Positions 1 through 9,138 of a stretch of DNA of 64,000 bases are shown piece after piece (within the stretch, counting starts at the first letter, position 1; each line of letters opens with the position of its first letter). The translations under genes were made by a program, and so were the position numbers. The notes under the pieces were generated by a model, which worked only from the letters and a program-made list of their open reading frames with translations, had not been told where the DNA came from and did not search any database. The stretch comes from Azomonas agilis (lineage in GTDB: Bacteria > Pseudomonadota > Gammaproteobacteria > Pseudomonadales > Pseudomonadaceae): contig NZ_VLKG01000005.1 of NCBI RefSeq assembly GCF_007830255.1, forward strand, positions 1-64,000, read 5' to 3'.

Positions 1-253
1 TTAGTACGAGAGGACCGGGTTGGACGAACCTCTGGTGTTCCGGTTGTCACGCCAGTGGCACTGCCGGGTAGCTACGTTCGGAAGAGATAACCGCTGAAAG
101 CATCTAAGCGGGAAACTTGCCTCAAGATGAGATCTCACTGGAGCCTTGAGCTCCCTAAAGGGTCGTCGAAGACTACGACGTTGATAGGCAGGGTGTGTAA
201 GCGTTGTGAGGCGTTGAGCTAACCTGTACTAATGGCCCGTGAGGCTTGACCAT
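1..253 (+). rRNA. rrl: 23S ribosomal RNA, 3' end (partial)
   Basis: The first 250 bases are the 3' end of a bacterial 23S rRNA. The universally conserved sarcin-ricin loop AGTACGAGAGGACC is at 3-16, and the terminal helix strand ending GAGGCTTGACC is at 241-251. The 5' part lies outside the window. The exact 3' end is set by similarity to Pseudomonas 23S and may be off by a few bases. About 110 bases of spacer separate it from the 5S gene. Confidence 0.96.
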
Positions 254-362
254 ATAACACCCAAGCAATCTAAATACGATTGGCCGAAAATGTGTGAACG
301 TACCGCCTTAAAGCTTCTATCACAAATCTGAATTGGGCTAGCTTACCCTAGCCGTACCGAAT

Positions 363-481
363 TGCTTGACGACCATAGAGCTTTGGAACCACCTGATCCC
401 ATCCCGAACTCAGTAGTGAAACAAAGCATCGCCGATGGTAGTGTGGGGTTTCCCCATGTGAGAGTAGGTCATCGTCAAGCG
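363..481 (+). rRNA. rrf: 5S ribosomal RNA
   Basis: A complete 5S rRNA of about 119 nt. It begins TGCTTGACGACCATAGAGC and ends GTCATCGTCAAGC, and those two ends pair as helix I. The internal CCACCTGATCCCATCCCGAACTC and GATGGTAGTGTGGGGTTTCCCC blocks are typical of Pseudomonas 5S. It is the last gene of the rRNA operon and is followed at once by a strong terminator. No distal tRNA follows. Confidence 0.97.
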
Positions 482-491
482 CTTAACATCG

Positions 492-519
492 AAAAGCCCC
501 TCAATGAGGGGCTTTTTGT
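492..519 (+). terminator. rRNA operon terminator
   Basis: Perfect hairpin with arms GCCCCTC and GAGGGGC flanked by A and T runs (AAAA before, TTTTT after), 11 bases after the 5S gene. It is a rho-independent terminator for the rRNA operon and separates it from ubiE. Confidence 0.92.
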
Positions 520-608
520 TTTATGCACGAAAAATTTGCGTAGCTTGCATGCCGATATGGTGATGTTTGGGGGTAGAATGATCCCTAAACTTTTTTGATG
601 ACTGAACC

Positions 609-1379
609 ATGACCGATCCGCAAAACGAGCATGATGCAGAGCGCACAACCCACTTTGGTTATCAAAGTGTCCCAGAAAGCCTCAAAGCCCAAAAGGTGGC
701 GGAGGTGTTCCATTCTGTAGCCGCTAAGTATGACTTGATGAATGACTTGATGTCGGGAGGCATTCATCGTCTATGGAAGCGTTTTACCATAGAGCTTTCA
801 GGTGCACGCCCTGGGAATCGGATTTTGGATATTGCAGGGGGTACTGGTGACTTATCCCGACAGTTTTCCAAAATCGTGGGGGATGCTGGAGAGGTTGTTC
901 TAGCGGACATTAATGCTTCCATGCTGAAGGTTGGCCGTGATCGTTTGTTGGATCAGGGAATCGCGCGCAATATCCGTTTTGTACAAGCTGATGCAGAAAA
1001 GCTTCCGTTTCCGGATAACCATTTTGATGTAGTCACTATCGCTTTTGGCTTGCGTAATGTGACTCATAAAGAAGCGGCATTAGAGTCCATGTTTCGGGTT
1101 TTGAAGCCCGGCGGCCGCGTTTTGGTTTTAGAGTTCTCAAAGCCAACCACTGCTTTATTGTCTAAAGTATACGACAGTTACTCGTTCAAAATTTTGCCTT
1201 TGATGGGAAAACTGATTACCCAAGATGCCGATAGCTACCGCTATTTGGCAGAGTCTATCCGCATGCATCCAGATCAGGAAACCTTAAAAGGGATGATTAC
1301 TAATGCGGGTTTTGAGCGTGTGACCTATCACAATATGACCGGTGGGATTGTGGCATTGCACCGGGGTGTCAAACCCTGA
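609..1379 (+). CDS. ubiE: ubiquinone/menaquinone biosynthesis C-methyltransferase UbiE
   Basis: A 256-residue class I SAM-dependent methyltransferase that C-methylates the benzoquinol ring during ubiquinone synthesis (and demethylmenaquinol where present). The SAM-binding glycine motif DIAGGTGD is at residues 74-81. The N-terminal family signature YDLMNDLMS (41-49) and the [11 protein letters not shown] segment are typical UbiE. Length matches E. coli UbiE (251). It is the first gene after the rRNA operon and is followed 95 bp later by ubiB. In Pseudomonas ubiJ lies between these two genes; here it is absent. Confidence 0.97.
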   Translation: MTDPQNEHDAERTTHFGYQSVPESLKAQKVAEVFHSVAAKYDLMNDLMSGGIHRLWKRFTIELSGARPGNRILDIAGGTGDLSRQFSKIVGDAGEVVLADINASMLKVGRDRLLDQGIARNIRFVQADAEKLPFPDNHFDVVTIAFGLRNVTHKEAALESMFRVLKPGGRVLVLEFSKPTTALLSKVYDSYSFKILPLMGKLITQDADSYRYLAESIRMHPDQETLKGMITNAGFERVTYHNMTGGIVALHRGVKP

Positions 1380-1474
1380 TCGTCTTGGGCCAATTAAAGT
1401 GCGTCGGGTGCCTACCCGCTTTACTGGTTTGGATACTACGCTCACCTCATTGCACTGATCCGTGAATCTGACTC

Positions 1475-3103
1475 ATGATGAAGCTGTTTGCTGCTGCCCA
1501 CCGCTTGTTGCGTATTTTTTTCATCCTTATTCGCTATCGTCTGGATGATTTAATTTTCGATTTGCCGATGCCCTTTTGGTTACGCTCTATGGGCTATTTA
1601 TTACCTTGGCGTTGGCTGCCACGTCATAAATCTACCCACTCCCGTGGTGCCCGTTTGCGTTTGGCTTTGGAAGGGTTAGGGCCAATTTTCATCAAGTTTG
1701 GCCAGATTTTATCAACACGGCGTGATTTATTACCTACTGACATAGCCGATGAGTTGGCCTTATTACAGGATAAGGTTCCTCCTTTTGAGTCTGAGCGCGC
1801 CGTTGCCTTGGTAGAACAGCAACTTGATGCAAAAGTTGGGGATATTTTTGCTTGGTTCGACACTAAACCATTAGCTTCAGCTTCGGTTGCTCAGGTTCAT
1901 GCCGCCCGTCTGCACACAGGGGAAGAGGTTGTTGTTAAGGTGATCCGGCCTGGCCTCAAATCCATTATCGATCAAGACTTGGCTTGGCTGTATTTGTTGG
2001 CACGAATAGCAGAAGCGGCCTCCAGTGAAGCGCGTCGTCTACATCTAGTAGAAGTAGTGGATGATTATGCTAAGACCATCCATGATGAGCTGGATTTGCT
2101 ACGAGAAGCTGCAAACTCCAGCCAACTTCGACGTAATTTTGAGCACTCAGAGTTGCTGTACGTTCCGCAGGTATACTGGGATTATTGTCGGCCGCAAGTC
2201 TTGGTTATGGAGCGTATTTACGGCATTCCCGTTACCGACTTATCAGCCTTAGCCGCTCAAAATACCGACATGCGCCTTTTAGCTGAGCGCGGCGTTGAGA
2301 TTTTCTTCACTCAGGTATTTCGGGATAGCTTTTTCCATGCAGACATGCACCCCGGTAATATTTTTGTTAGCACCCAAACGCCCCATGCACCGCAGTACAT
2401 TGCTATTGATTGCGGCATTGTAGGTAGTTTGACTCCTGAGGATCAGGATTATTTAGCCCGCAATCTGATTGCATTTTTTAAGCGGGACTATCGCAAAGTG
2501 GCTCAGTTGCATATTGATTCGGGCTGGATTCCAGCAGAAACCAAGGTGAATGAGTTTGAGGCGGCTATTCGTACCGTTTGTGAGCCTATTTTTGAAAAGC
2601 CGTTAAAAGATATTTCCTTTGGCCAGCTTCTGTTGCGCTTATTCCAAGTAGCGCGCCGATTTAATATGGAAGTTCAGCCACAGTTGGTGTTATTGCAAAA
2701 AACGCTACTTAATATTGAGGGCTTAGGCCGTCAGCTTTATCCAGAGTTGGATTTATGGCGTACAGGACGGCCTTATTTGGAGCGCTGGATGTGTGAGCGT
2801 ATGGGCCCTAAACACTTAGTCAATACGCTGCAAGTACAGTTGGAGCAAGTGCCTAGAGTCGCTGGTATGGCGCGTTCTCTACTGGAGCACTTGGCCCGCA
2901 ATGCGGCTGAGCAGGGTCGCCCGGCACATCGAGTTCAACCAAGGTCTTCAGCTTTACTGTCTTGGGTTGGTATTTTGTTGTTAATTGGTGGCAGTATGCA
3001 GGCTAGCCTGTACTTAGAAGCTGCCCAATTGTTTTCGCTAACGGCTTGGTCTAGTTGGTTAATGCTGGGTGCTGGCTTGTGTATTCTCGTCGGTCGTCGT
3101 TGA
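1475..3103 (+). CDS. ubiB: ubiquinone biosynthesis ABC1-family kinase-like protein UbiB
   Basis: A 542-residue UbiB, a membrane-attached atypical kinase/ATPase needed for ubiquinone synthesis. The family KxGQ-type motif appears as KFGQ at 74-77. The alanine-rich nucleotide loop ASASVAQVH (134-142), the catalytic-loop-like [10 protein letters not shown] (288-297) and the DFG-equivalent DCG (312-314) are all present. Two transmembrane segments lie at the extreme C-terminus (about 497-540), the usual UbiB anchor. The next codon is also Met, so the start could be 1478. Its stop is 13 bp before hisI. Confidence 0.96.
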   Translation: MMKLFAAAHRLLRIFFILIRYRLDDLIFDLPMPFWLRSMGYLLPWRWLPRHKSTHSRGARLRLALEGLGPIFIKFGQILSTRRDLLPTDIADELALLQDKVPPFESERAVALVEQQLDAKVGDIFAWFDTKPLASASVAQVHAARLHTGEEVVVKVIRPGLKSIIDQDLAWLYLLARIAEAASSEARRLHLVEVVDDYAKTIHDELDLLREAANSSQLRRNFEHSELLYVPQVYWDYCRPQVLVMERIYGIPVTDLSALAAQNTDMRLLAERGVEIFFTQVFRDSFFHADMHPGNIFVSTQTPHAPQYIAIDCGIVGSLTPEDQDYLARNLIAFFKRDYRKVAQLHIDSGWIPAETKVNEFEAAIRTVCEPIFEKPLKDISFGQLLLRLFQVARRFNMEVQPQLVLLQKTLLNIEGLGRQLYPELDLWRTGRPYLERWMCERMGPKHLVNTLQVQLEQVPRVAGMARSLLEHLARNAAEQGRPAHRVQPRSSALLSWVGILLLIGGSMQASLYLEAAQLFSLTAWSSWLMLGAGLCILVGRR

Positions 3104-3116
3104 TAAAGGGCATGCC

Positions 3117-3509
3117 ATGACTTGGTTAGATGAAGTTAAGTGGACGGCTGAGGGCTTAGTGCCTGCAATTGCTCAGGATCATGCAACCGGCCAAGTGCTG
3201 ATGATGGCTTGGATGAGTCGCGAGTCTTTAGCCCTAAGCCTTGAAGAAGGCCGAGCTATTTACTGGTCGCGTTCTCGTAAAGCACTGTGGCGCAAAGGGG
3301 AAGAATCAGGCCACGTGCAAAAGCTAGTCGAGGTGCGCCTTGATTGCGATGCAGATGTATTACTGCTGCGGGTAGAACAACTAGGTGGCATTGCCTGTCA
3401 TACAGGGCGTCAAAGTTGTTTTTATCGCGTATATGCGGATGGGCAGTGGAAAACCGTCGATCCGGTCATCAAAGATTCGCAGGATATTTACAATGGGCAG
3501 CGCTCATGA
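3117..3509 (+). CDS. hisI: phosphoribosyl-AMP cyclohydrolase HisI
   Basis: A 130-residue HisI, which opens the purine ring of phosphoribosyl-AMP (third step of histidine synthesis). The zinc and metal-binding segments are visible: CDADVL and the [11 protein letters not shown] signature near the C-terminus. I chose the ATG at 3117 because it follows a purine-rich AAAGGG site and gives the usual family length; an upstream in-frame ATG at 3069 would overlap ubiB. The stop overlaps the hisE start (ATGA at 3506-3509), so the two are translationally coupled. HisI and HisE are separate here, as in Pseudomonas, rather than fused as in enterics. Confidence 0.95.
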   Translation: MTWLDEVKWTAEGLVPAIAQDHATGQVLMMAWMSRESLALSLEEGRAIYWSRSRKALWRKGEESGHVQKLVEVRLDCDADVLLLRVEQLGGIACHTGRQSCFYRVYADGQWKTVDPVIKDSQDIYNGQRS

Positions 3510-3838
3510 ATGATACCTTAGACCGTCTGGCTGCTGTGTTAGAGGCGCGTAAGCAAGCGGCTCCCGATAGCTCCTATGTGGCTAGTTTGTACCATAAGGG
3601 TTTGAACAAAATTCTGGAAAAAGTGGGTGAAGAATCCATTGAGACAATTCTGGCTGCTAAAGATGCAGCCCAGAGCGGGGATTGCAAGGATGTAATCTAC
3701 GAAACCGCAGACCTGTGGTTTCACTCTCTCGTGATGCTGTCTGCGTTGGGGCAACATCCTCAAGCAGTGTTGGATGAGTTGGATCGGCGGTTTGGTTTGT
3801 CGGGGCACGCAGAAAAGGCTGCGCGTTCTCAGTCCTGA
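3506..3838 (+). CDS. hisE: phosphoribosyl-ATP pyrophosphatase HisE
   Basis: A 110-residue all-alpha MazG-like pyrophosphohydrolase that converts phosphoribosyl-ATP to phosphoribosyl-AMP, the step just before HisI. The core [14 protein letters not shown] and the [12 protein letters not shown] helix carry the metal-binding acidic residues. The ATG at 3506 overlaps the hisI stop by 4 bp and gives the normal family length. It is followed closely by tatA, the standard Pseudomonas order. Confidence 0.95.
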   Translation: MNDTLDRLAAVLEARKQAAPDSSYVASLYHKGLNKILEKVGEESIETILAAKDAAQSGDCKDVIYETADLWFHSLVMLSALGQHPQAVLDELDRRFGLSGHAEKAARSQS

Positions 3839-3862
3839 ATCTTATGTGTGGAGGTGACTATT

Positions 3863-4102
3863 ATGGGTGTAGGTGGCATCAGTATTTGGCAACTCCTGAT
3901 TATTTTATTAATTGTGGTGATGCTTTTTGGCACTAAACGTCTGAAAAGTTTGGGTAGTGATCTTGGGGATGCCATCAAAGGCTTTCGTAAATCCCTAAAT
4001 ACTGAGGAAGAGCAATCGCCTGCCGCGGTCGATAAGCGTCCTCAGACCTTGGAAGCTGAGGTCTCTAAAACCACTACGCATGACTCAGTTAAGAAAGGCT
4101 GA
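3863..4102 (+). CDS. tatA: twin-arginine translocase subunit TatA
   Basis: A 79-residue TatA, which oligomerises to form the protein-conducting element of the Tat pathway for folded proteins. One N-terminal membrane helix (about 7-22) is followed by the hallmark FGTKRL hinge and an amphipathic helix ([16 protein letters not shown]), then a polar tail. The start at ATG 3863 is preceded by a strong GGAGGTGA site 5 bases upstream; the in-frame GTG at 3848 overlaps that site and is unlikely. First of tatABC. Confidence 0.95.
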   Translation: MGVGGISIWQLLIILLIVVMLFGTKRLKSLGSDLGDAIKGFRKSLNTEEEQSPAAVDKRPQTLEAEVSKTTTHDSVKKG

Positions 4103-4107
4103 GTTCT

Positions 4108-4440
4108 ATGTTTGAGATCGGCTTTGGTGAGTTGCTGCTGGTGGCCTTGGTGGCTTTATTGGTGCTAGGCCCTGAGCGATTACCCGTGGCTGCGCGTATG
4201 GCTGGGCTGTGGATCGGTCGTTTGCGCCGCAGTTTTCAAAGCATCAAGGCTGAGGTAGAGCGAGAAATCGGTGCGGACGAAATTCGCCGACAGTTACACA
4301 ATGAGCGTATTTTAGAGCTCGAACAGGAGATGAATAAGACCCTTAGGGAGCCCGTCTCTATAAGTCCGCCGAGTCCTCCTGTACAGCCTTTCCAACAAGG
4401 CGATCTGTCTAAACCCGATTCTCATAAGCCAGAGTCATGA
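4108..4440 (+). CDS. tatB: twin-arginine translocase subunit TatB
   Basis: A 110-residue TatB, which with TatC forms the Tat signal-peptide receptor. The N-terminal helix [20 protein letters not shown] ends in the GPERLP motif that distinguishes TatB from TatA, then an amphipathic helix with a long charged region. The proline-rich tail is typical and variable. The stop overlaps the tatC ATG (ATGA), which implies coupled translation. Confidence 0.95.
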   Translation: MFEIGFGELLLVALVALLVLGPERLPVAARMAGLWIGRLRRSFQSIKAEVEREIGADEIRRQLHNERILELEQEMNKTLREPVSISPPSPPVQPFQQGDLSKPDSHKPES

Positions 4441-5210
4441 GTATTTCATCCAAGTCCGAGCATGATCAGGAAATGCCCTTGGTAGCGCATTTAGTGGAAC
4501 TGCGCTCCCGTATTTTAAGGGCTTTGTTAGTTATTTTATTGATCTTTATTGCGCTGATGCCCTTCGCGCAGGATCTCTATACGTGGGTGTCTGCTCCGCT
4601 TCGGGCTTATTTGCCAGAGGGGGCTACGATGATCGCAACGGGGGTAGCTTCGCCTTTTTTAGCGCCCTTTAAGCTCACCCTGATGCTGTCTTTATTTTTA
4701 GCGGTTCCCGTGATTTTGCATCAAGTCTGGGGCTTTATTGCGCCGGGTTTGTATCAGTCCGAGAAGCGCATTGCTATCCCGTTGCTGATTTCTAGCATTC
4801 TGTTGTTTTACATTGGAATGGCCTTTGCGTTTTATGTCGTATTTCCCATCATGTTTGGTTTTTTTGCCAGTGTGACTCCAGATGGCGTGGCCATGATGAC
4901 GGACATTGGCCAGTACCTAGACTTTATTCTGACACTGTTTTTTGCGTTTGGAGTCGCCTTTGAGGTACCAGTAGCTACCTTTTTGATGGTCTGGATCGGA
5001 ATTTTAGATCTACAGACTCTGCGTGATAGTCGCCCCTATGTGATTGTGGGATGTTTTGTAGTCGGTATGTTACTGACTCCACCGGATGTTTTTTCTCAGA
5101 CCCTATTAGCTATCCCTATGTGGATGTTGTTTGAGGTTGGCATCTTTGCTGCTGCTTTGGTGTGCCGTTCTGCGAAACACCCTCAGAATCTACCCTCTGA
5201 ACACCTATGA
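4437..5210 (+). CDS. tatC: twin-arginine translocase subunit TatC
   Basis: A 257-residue integral membrane protein with six predicted membrane helices. It recognises the twin-arginine signal peptide. The conserved N-terminal [13 protein letters not shown] segment and the first periplasmic loop with its FLAPFKLTL motif are typical TatC. The fourth gene after hisE in the operon. The stop overlaps rsmE by 4 bp. Confidence 0.96.
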   Translation: MSISSKSEHDQEMPLVAHLVELRSRILRALLVILLIFIALMPFAQDLYTWVSAPLRAYLPEGATMIATGVASPFLAPFKLTLMLSLFLAVPVILHQVWGFIAPGLYQSEKRIAIPLLISSILLFYIGMAFAFYVVFPIMFGFFASVTPDGVAMMTDIGQYLDFILTLFFAFGVAFEVPVATFLMVWIGILDLQTLRDSRPYVIVGCFVVGMLLTPPDVFSQTLLAIPMWMLFEVGIFAAALVCRSAKHPQNLPSEHL

Positions 5211-5929
5211 ATCTGCTGTTATTGATGCCCTCTGATTTGTTGGGGGCTGATCGTGCTTTAGTGCGTGATCCTCGGCAACTGAAACACCTGCATGAGGTAC
5301 ATCGAGCTGCCCAAGGCGATTGGCTGCGGATCGGAGTATCGAATGGTTTGATGGGGCGTGGACAGCTTGTGCGTTTGGAGGCAGAGGAAGCTGAATTGGT
5401 TGTGACGTTGGATCAACCGCCCCCTCCTAAGTTGCCTGTCACACTACTATTGGCTTTGCCTCGTCCTAAAATGCTACGTCGTGTGTTGCAGACGGTAGCC
5501 AGTATGGGAGTATCCCGCCTAGTATTGCTCAATAGCCAGCGTGTGGAGAAAAGCTTTTGGCAAACACCTTTTTTGGCTCCCGAGGCAGTACAGGAGCAAT
5601 TGCTGCTGGGATTAGAGCAGGCTTGTGATACCCGGTTGCCCGAAGTTCAAATTGAGCCGCGTTTTAAGCCCTTTGTAGAGGATCGCGTGCCAGCCTTAGT
5701 GCAAGATACCTTAGGTCTAGTGGCTCATCCGGGAAATTATCCAAGCTGTCCTTGGGGCTTAGATTTAAACCAAAAGATAACTCTAGCCATAGGGCCAGAA
5801 GGCGGCTGGATTCCCTACGAGGTCACCAAATTGCAGGAGGTTGGTTTACAGCCGGTGCAATTGGGCGCTCGTATTTTGCGGGTAGAAACCGCAGTTGCTG
5901 CGCTATTAGCCCGCCTTTTTAGTGGCTAG
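5207..5929 (+). CDS. rsmE: 16S rRNA (uracil-1498-N3)-methyltransferase RsmE
   Basis: A 240-residue SPOUT-class methyltransferase that methylates U1498 of 16S rRNA. The N-terminal PUA-like part (about 1-70) is followed by the trefoil-knot domain with [14 protein letters not shown] and the conserved IGPEGGW motif near residues 194-200. It ends with the [12 protein letters not shown] signature. Start coupled to tatC (ATGA). Its 3' end overlaps the convergent FUSC gene by 11 bp. Confidence 0.95.
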   Translation: MNLLLLMPSDLLGADRALVRDPRQLKHLHEVHRAAQGDWLRIGVSNGLMGRGQLVRLEAEEAELVVTLDQPPPPKLPVTLLLALPRPKMLRRVLQTVASMGVSRLVLLNSQRVEKSFWQTPFLAPEAVQEQLLLGLEQACDTRLPEVQIEPRFKPFVEDRVPALVQDTLGLVAHPGNYPSCPWGLDLNQKITLAIGPEGGWIPYEVTKLQEVGLQPVQLGARILRVETAVAALLARLFSG

Positions 5930-8144
5930 GACTTAGAGTCTGATGCTCTAAGGGGCGTTGGCTGAGTGGCGTAGCGGTTTCTTGTAAGGCTTTTAGTTGC
6001 CGTGCAATTAAAGCCAATTGCCCGTACAGCAGCCGTGACAGATCCTCTTTGGCACTGTCGGCAGCTAACTCTAAACGTATGGCTAAAGCCTCTTCATTCA
6101 AAGCCAGCTCACTGGGATTTTGATGCTGGCGTAAGGCTTGGGCTAATACCTCTAAACCTTGGGTTAGGTGTTGTTTGGCTTCGTTGAGCAACTCATCATC
6201 CGTCTGTTCCGGTAGGCTTTGCCGATGGGCCCCAAGTCCAGATAGGTAATTCAGTAAAGTGTGGGAGTTACTGAGAAAGCGTAAGCCCGCCTCAGCATCA
6301 CGGCAGAAGGGTTCAGGTTCCAGCAACATATTGGACAGCGTACTAGACAGCGCTGACTCGGCATTATGGGCGTTGCGGCGTGCTAACCGATAGGCCAGAT
6401 CGTCGCGTTGACCACTGCGGTACTGATCCATAATTTGCTGTAGGTAGGCGCTGTTATTGCTCAGCACATTAGCGGCCATTTGGTTTAAACGACGGCCCTG
6501 CCAATCGGGCAGAATTAAAAATACCGCCCCTACTGCAATCAGACAGCCTAACAGCGTATCAAACAGACGCGGGAGAATGAGAGCATATCCATTTCCTACC
6601 TGATTGAAGCACAGCAACACCAGCAAGGTGATGGCTGCCGTCGCTAGGGTGTAATGGCTACCTCGGGTACTGAAGAAAATCACCCCCGCCCCCACAGCAA
6701 ATAACACTTGAGTCTGTTGTGCTGGAAAGAGGGTGAACAAAATCCAACCGGCGATCAATCCAATCAAAGTCCCCAAAATCCGTTGTACGAGTTTAGTTCG
6801 TGTGGCTCCATAGTTGGGTTGGCACACAAAAACCGTAGTCAGCAAAATCCAATACCCCTGTTCGGGGTGAATGGCATGCAGCATCACGTAGCCGCACACC
6901 AAAGCCACCGTCATGCGCAACGCGTGGCGAAACAGTAGGGAGGTCGGTGTCACCTGAGCCACTAATCGCTCCCAAGCTTGGCTGAGTGATTGAGGCTGAT
7001 GGTTGAGTAAGGTGTAGTCAGAGGGTAAATCTTGGGTTTCTGGGTTGTTGGCGTGGGCCAGCTTATCTTGCACACGCTCCAGATTGTTTGCTAGAGCCTG
7101 CAAGGAACGTAATAGACCGCGCCATTCCGGGTGTTCCTGCTGACGTAAAAAAGCTAAAGAAGTGCGTAACTCATCCATCGCTTGTGGGTTTTCGCTGCTG
7201 TAGCGAAAAGGTTCACGCATCAAGATGGCACTGGCCAGTCCAAAACAGGCTTTGGATTGCAGCTTGATCAACCGATGACAACGAAAGAGCACATCACTGT
7301 GGAAAAATGCCTTAGTCAGTGCCTGATAAGGATAGTGCGATGAGCTGACGCGCTCATGTAGATCTTGAGCGAGAAAATACAGGCGCAGGTAATGGTTAAT
7401 CACGCGGTCGGAGCGTGCTTGGTGTAAGCGGTGCAATAAAATTTCCCGCGCTGCATTCATGGCGGCCACTACTTGAGCACTTTGGCGTGCTAGGTCTAGG
7501 CTACGGGCCTCCATATTCATGGGATAGCGTGGTTCAAACAAAGAGGCTTTAAGGCGGAAGTAACGCCCCAATTCCCGATAGACGCGGGCTAAGGCTTGTT
7601 CTACCGGTTGATGGACGAATAAAGCACTCCAAATAACCGAAAGGGCTCCATACCAAGCCGCTCCCAGCACTAAAAGGATGGGCTCATGCCAGAAGTCGGG
7701 TGATTCACCGCCGCGCTGATCCACGGTAATCATGCTGTAGATCGACAAAATCAGGGTGGCTGAGGCAATGGTTGCATAACGCTCCCCCAAGGCTCCGAGC
7801 ATGACCAACGCAAAAGCCGATCCTGCCAAACCCAGCGCAAATAATAAGGGATAGGGGAAGAGTATCTCGACGGCAATGGCGGCAATGCCAAAGCAGATTA
7901 GAGTAACCAACAGAGCCTGTAGGCGACCTCGCCAACTGTCATCGGTTTCGGATAGAGCGCTGGCAGTAATGCCTAAAAATAGAGGGATGACTAGATCAAA
8001 CTGGTTAAAAAACCAGCAAATCCCCATTGTGGTCGATAAAGCGACGAATACTCTTAGGCTGTAGCTAAACTTCTCCAAAGCCCAGAGGCGGCGCAGGGAT
8101 TGGGTAAAGGTGAGTGTGGATAGGTCAGACATTCGGTAGCTCAA
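5919..8144 (-). CDS. YccS/YhfK-family inner-membrane FUSC protein
   Basis: A 741-residue membrane protein of the YccS/YhfK (FUSC) family. It has the family's duplicated architecture: a cluster of about five to six membrane helices near residues 25-190, a long soluble region rich in helices (about 190-400), then a second helix cluster (about 405-530) and a C-terminal soluble domain. Relatives are related to aromatic-acid efflux components such as AaeB, but the substrate of YccS itself is unknown. The ATG overlaps the stop of the upstream acyltransferase by 4 bp, so the two are probably co-transcribed. Confidence 0.88.
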   Translation of the reverse strand: MSYRMSDLSTLTFTQSLRRLWALEKFSYSLRVFVALSTTMGICWFFNQFDLVIPLFLGITASALSETDDSWRGRLQALLVTLICFGIAAIAVEILFPYPLLFALGLAGSAFALVMLGALGERYATIASATLILSIYSMITVDQRGGESPDFWHEPILLVLGAAWYGALSVIWSALFVHQPVEQALARVYRELGRYFRLKASLFEPRYPMNMEARSLDLARQSAQVVAAMNAAREILLHRLHQARSDRVINHYLRLYFLAQDLHERVSSSHYPYQALTKAFFHSDVLFRCHRLIKLQSKACFGLASAILMREPFRYSSENPQAMDELRTSLAFLRQQEHPEWRGLLRSLQALANNLERVQDKLAHANNPETQDLPSDYTLLNHQPQSLSQAWERLVAQVTPTSLLFRHALRMTVALVCGYVMLHAIHPEQGYWILLTTVFVCQPNYGATRTKLVQRILGTLIGLIAGWILFTLFPAQQTQVLFAVGAGVIFFSTRGSHYTLATAAITLLVLLCFNQVGNGYALILPRLFDTLLGCLIAVGAVFLILPDWQGRRLNQMAANVLSNNSAYLQQIMDQYRSGQRDDLAYRLARRNAHNAESALSSTLSNMLLEPEPFCRDAEAGLRFLSNSHTLLNYLSGLGAHRQSLPEQTDDELLNEAKQHLTQGLEVLAQALRQHQNPSELALNEEALAIRLELAADSAKEDLSRLLYGQLALIARQLKALQETATPLSQRPLEHQTLSPSH

Positions 8145-9043
8145 CAGTGATCGTTAGAATGATGGAGCAAGTGTTCGATACGCTGATCTTTGTGATGCCA
8201 AAGTTGGTTGACCCAGTCTTGAACCTGTTGGCGAAACTTCGGGTCATTAGGATAGTCACCCTCATACAGCCAAGGTTCTAAGGGACGATACTCTATATCT
8301 ACAATAACCTTAGATACCTGACCACTGAGTAGTTGCCAAAACCTTGGAGCTGATCCTTGTGGGTAAACGATCGTCATATCCAATACCCCTGCTAGCCTTG
8401 GCCCCAAGCTTGCCAGTACTAGAGCAATTCCTCCGGCTTTAGGTTTGAGTAAGTGCTGATAGGGTGACTGTTGTTGTTGCCATTTACTGAGGGTAAAGCG
8501 CGTGCCTTCTAAGTAGTTGACGATACTTACCGACTGGTTTTTAAAGCGTTCGCACGCTTTTTGGGTCAGTTCTAAGTCTCGGCCTTGTAGATGTGGATGG
8601 CGAGCTAAGGTTTGCTTGGAATAGCGCTTCATAAAGGGGTAATCCAGCGCCCAAAAAGCTAAACCTAAAAAAGGAATCCAAATCAACTCTTGTTTTAGGA
8701 AGAATTTGAAAAAAGGCACCTTGCCGGTAGTGGCATGCAACAGCGCGGGAATATCCACCCAAGACTGATGGTTGCACAGGATCAAATAAGAGCGATCTCG
8801 CCGTAAGCCTGTGGGGATGCGTACATCCCATTGGGTGGGAGTCATGAGCGAAAATAAAAACCGCGTCACCTTGGCCCAGGATTCAGCCAAGACATTAATG
8901 CCTTGAGTACAGAGGCGGTGGCTCACAGGCCAAGGAATGAGTTTGAATACGGCCAATATTAATAAAGGAAGGATTAATAAGACCGTATTAATTACCAGCA
9001 AACTCAGTAGGGATAGCCCAGTCAGTAAAGGACGTACTGGCAT
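8141..9043 (-). CDS. PlsC-type lysophospholipid acyltransferase (YihG-like)
   Basis: A 300-residue membrane acyltransferase. An N-terminal hydrophobic region (about 5-38) precedes the catalytic HX4D motif HQSWVD (92-97) and the substrate motif EGTR (179-182). Length and layout match the E. coli YihG branch, which acylates lysophosphatidic acid or related lysophospholipids. Exact substrate not determined from sequence. Its stop overlaps the start of the FUSC gene. Confidence 0.88.
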   Translation of the reverse strand: MPVRPLLTGLSLLSLLVINTVLLILPLLILAVFKLIPWPVSHRLCTQGINVLAESWAKVTRFLFSLMTPTQWDVRIPTGLRRDRSYLILCNHQSWVDIPALLHATTGKVPFFKFFLKQELIWIPFLGLAFWALDYPFMKRYSKQTLARHPHLQGRDLELTQKACERFKNQSVSIVNYLEGTRFTLSKWQQQQSPYQHLLKPKAGGIALVLASLGPRLAGVLDMTIVYPQGSAPRFWQLLSGQVSKVIVDIEYRPLEPWLYEGDYPNDPKFRQQVQDWVNQLWHHKDQRIEHLLHHSNDHC

Positions 9044-9138
9044 GATGGATGAAGCCTTTATTCAATTTATTTTTATTCTAGCGGTTTATGGTGCTGGATT
9101 TTTAAAAGGCATTGCTTGATTTCACAAAACCTTGTTTT

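Noticed and set aside
362..598. Open frame of 78 codons across 5S rRNA
   Set aside because: It overlaps the 5S rRNA and its terminator; no coding evidence.
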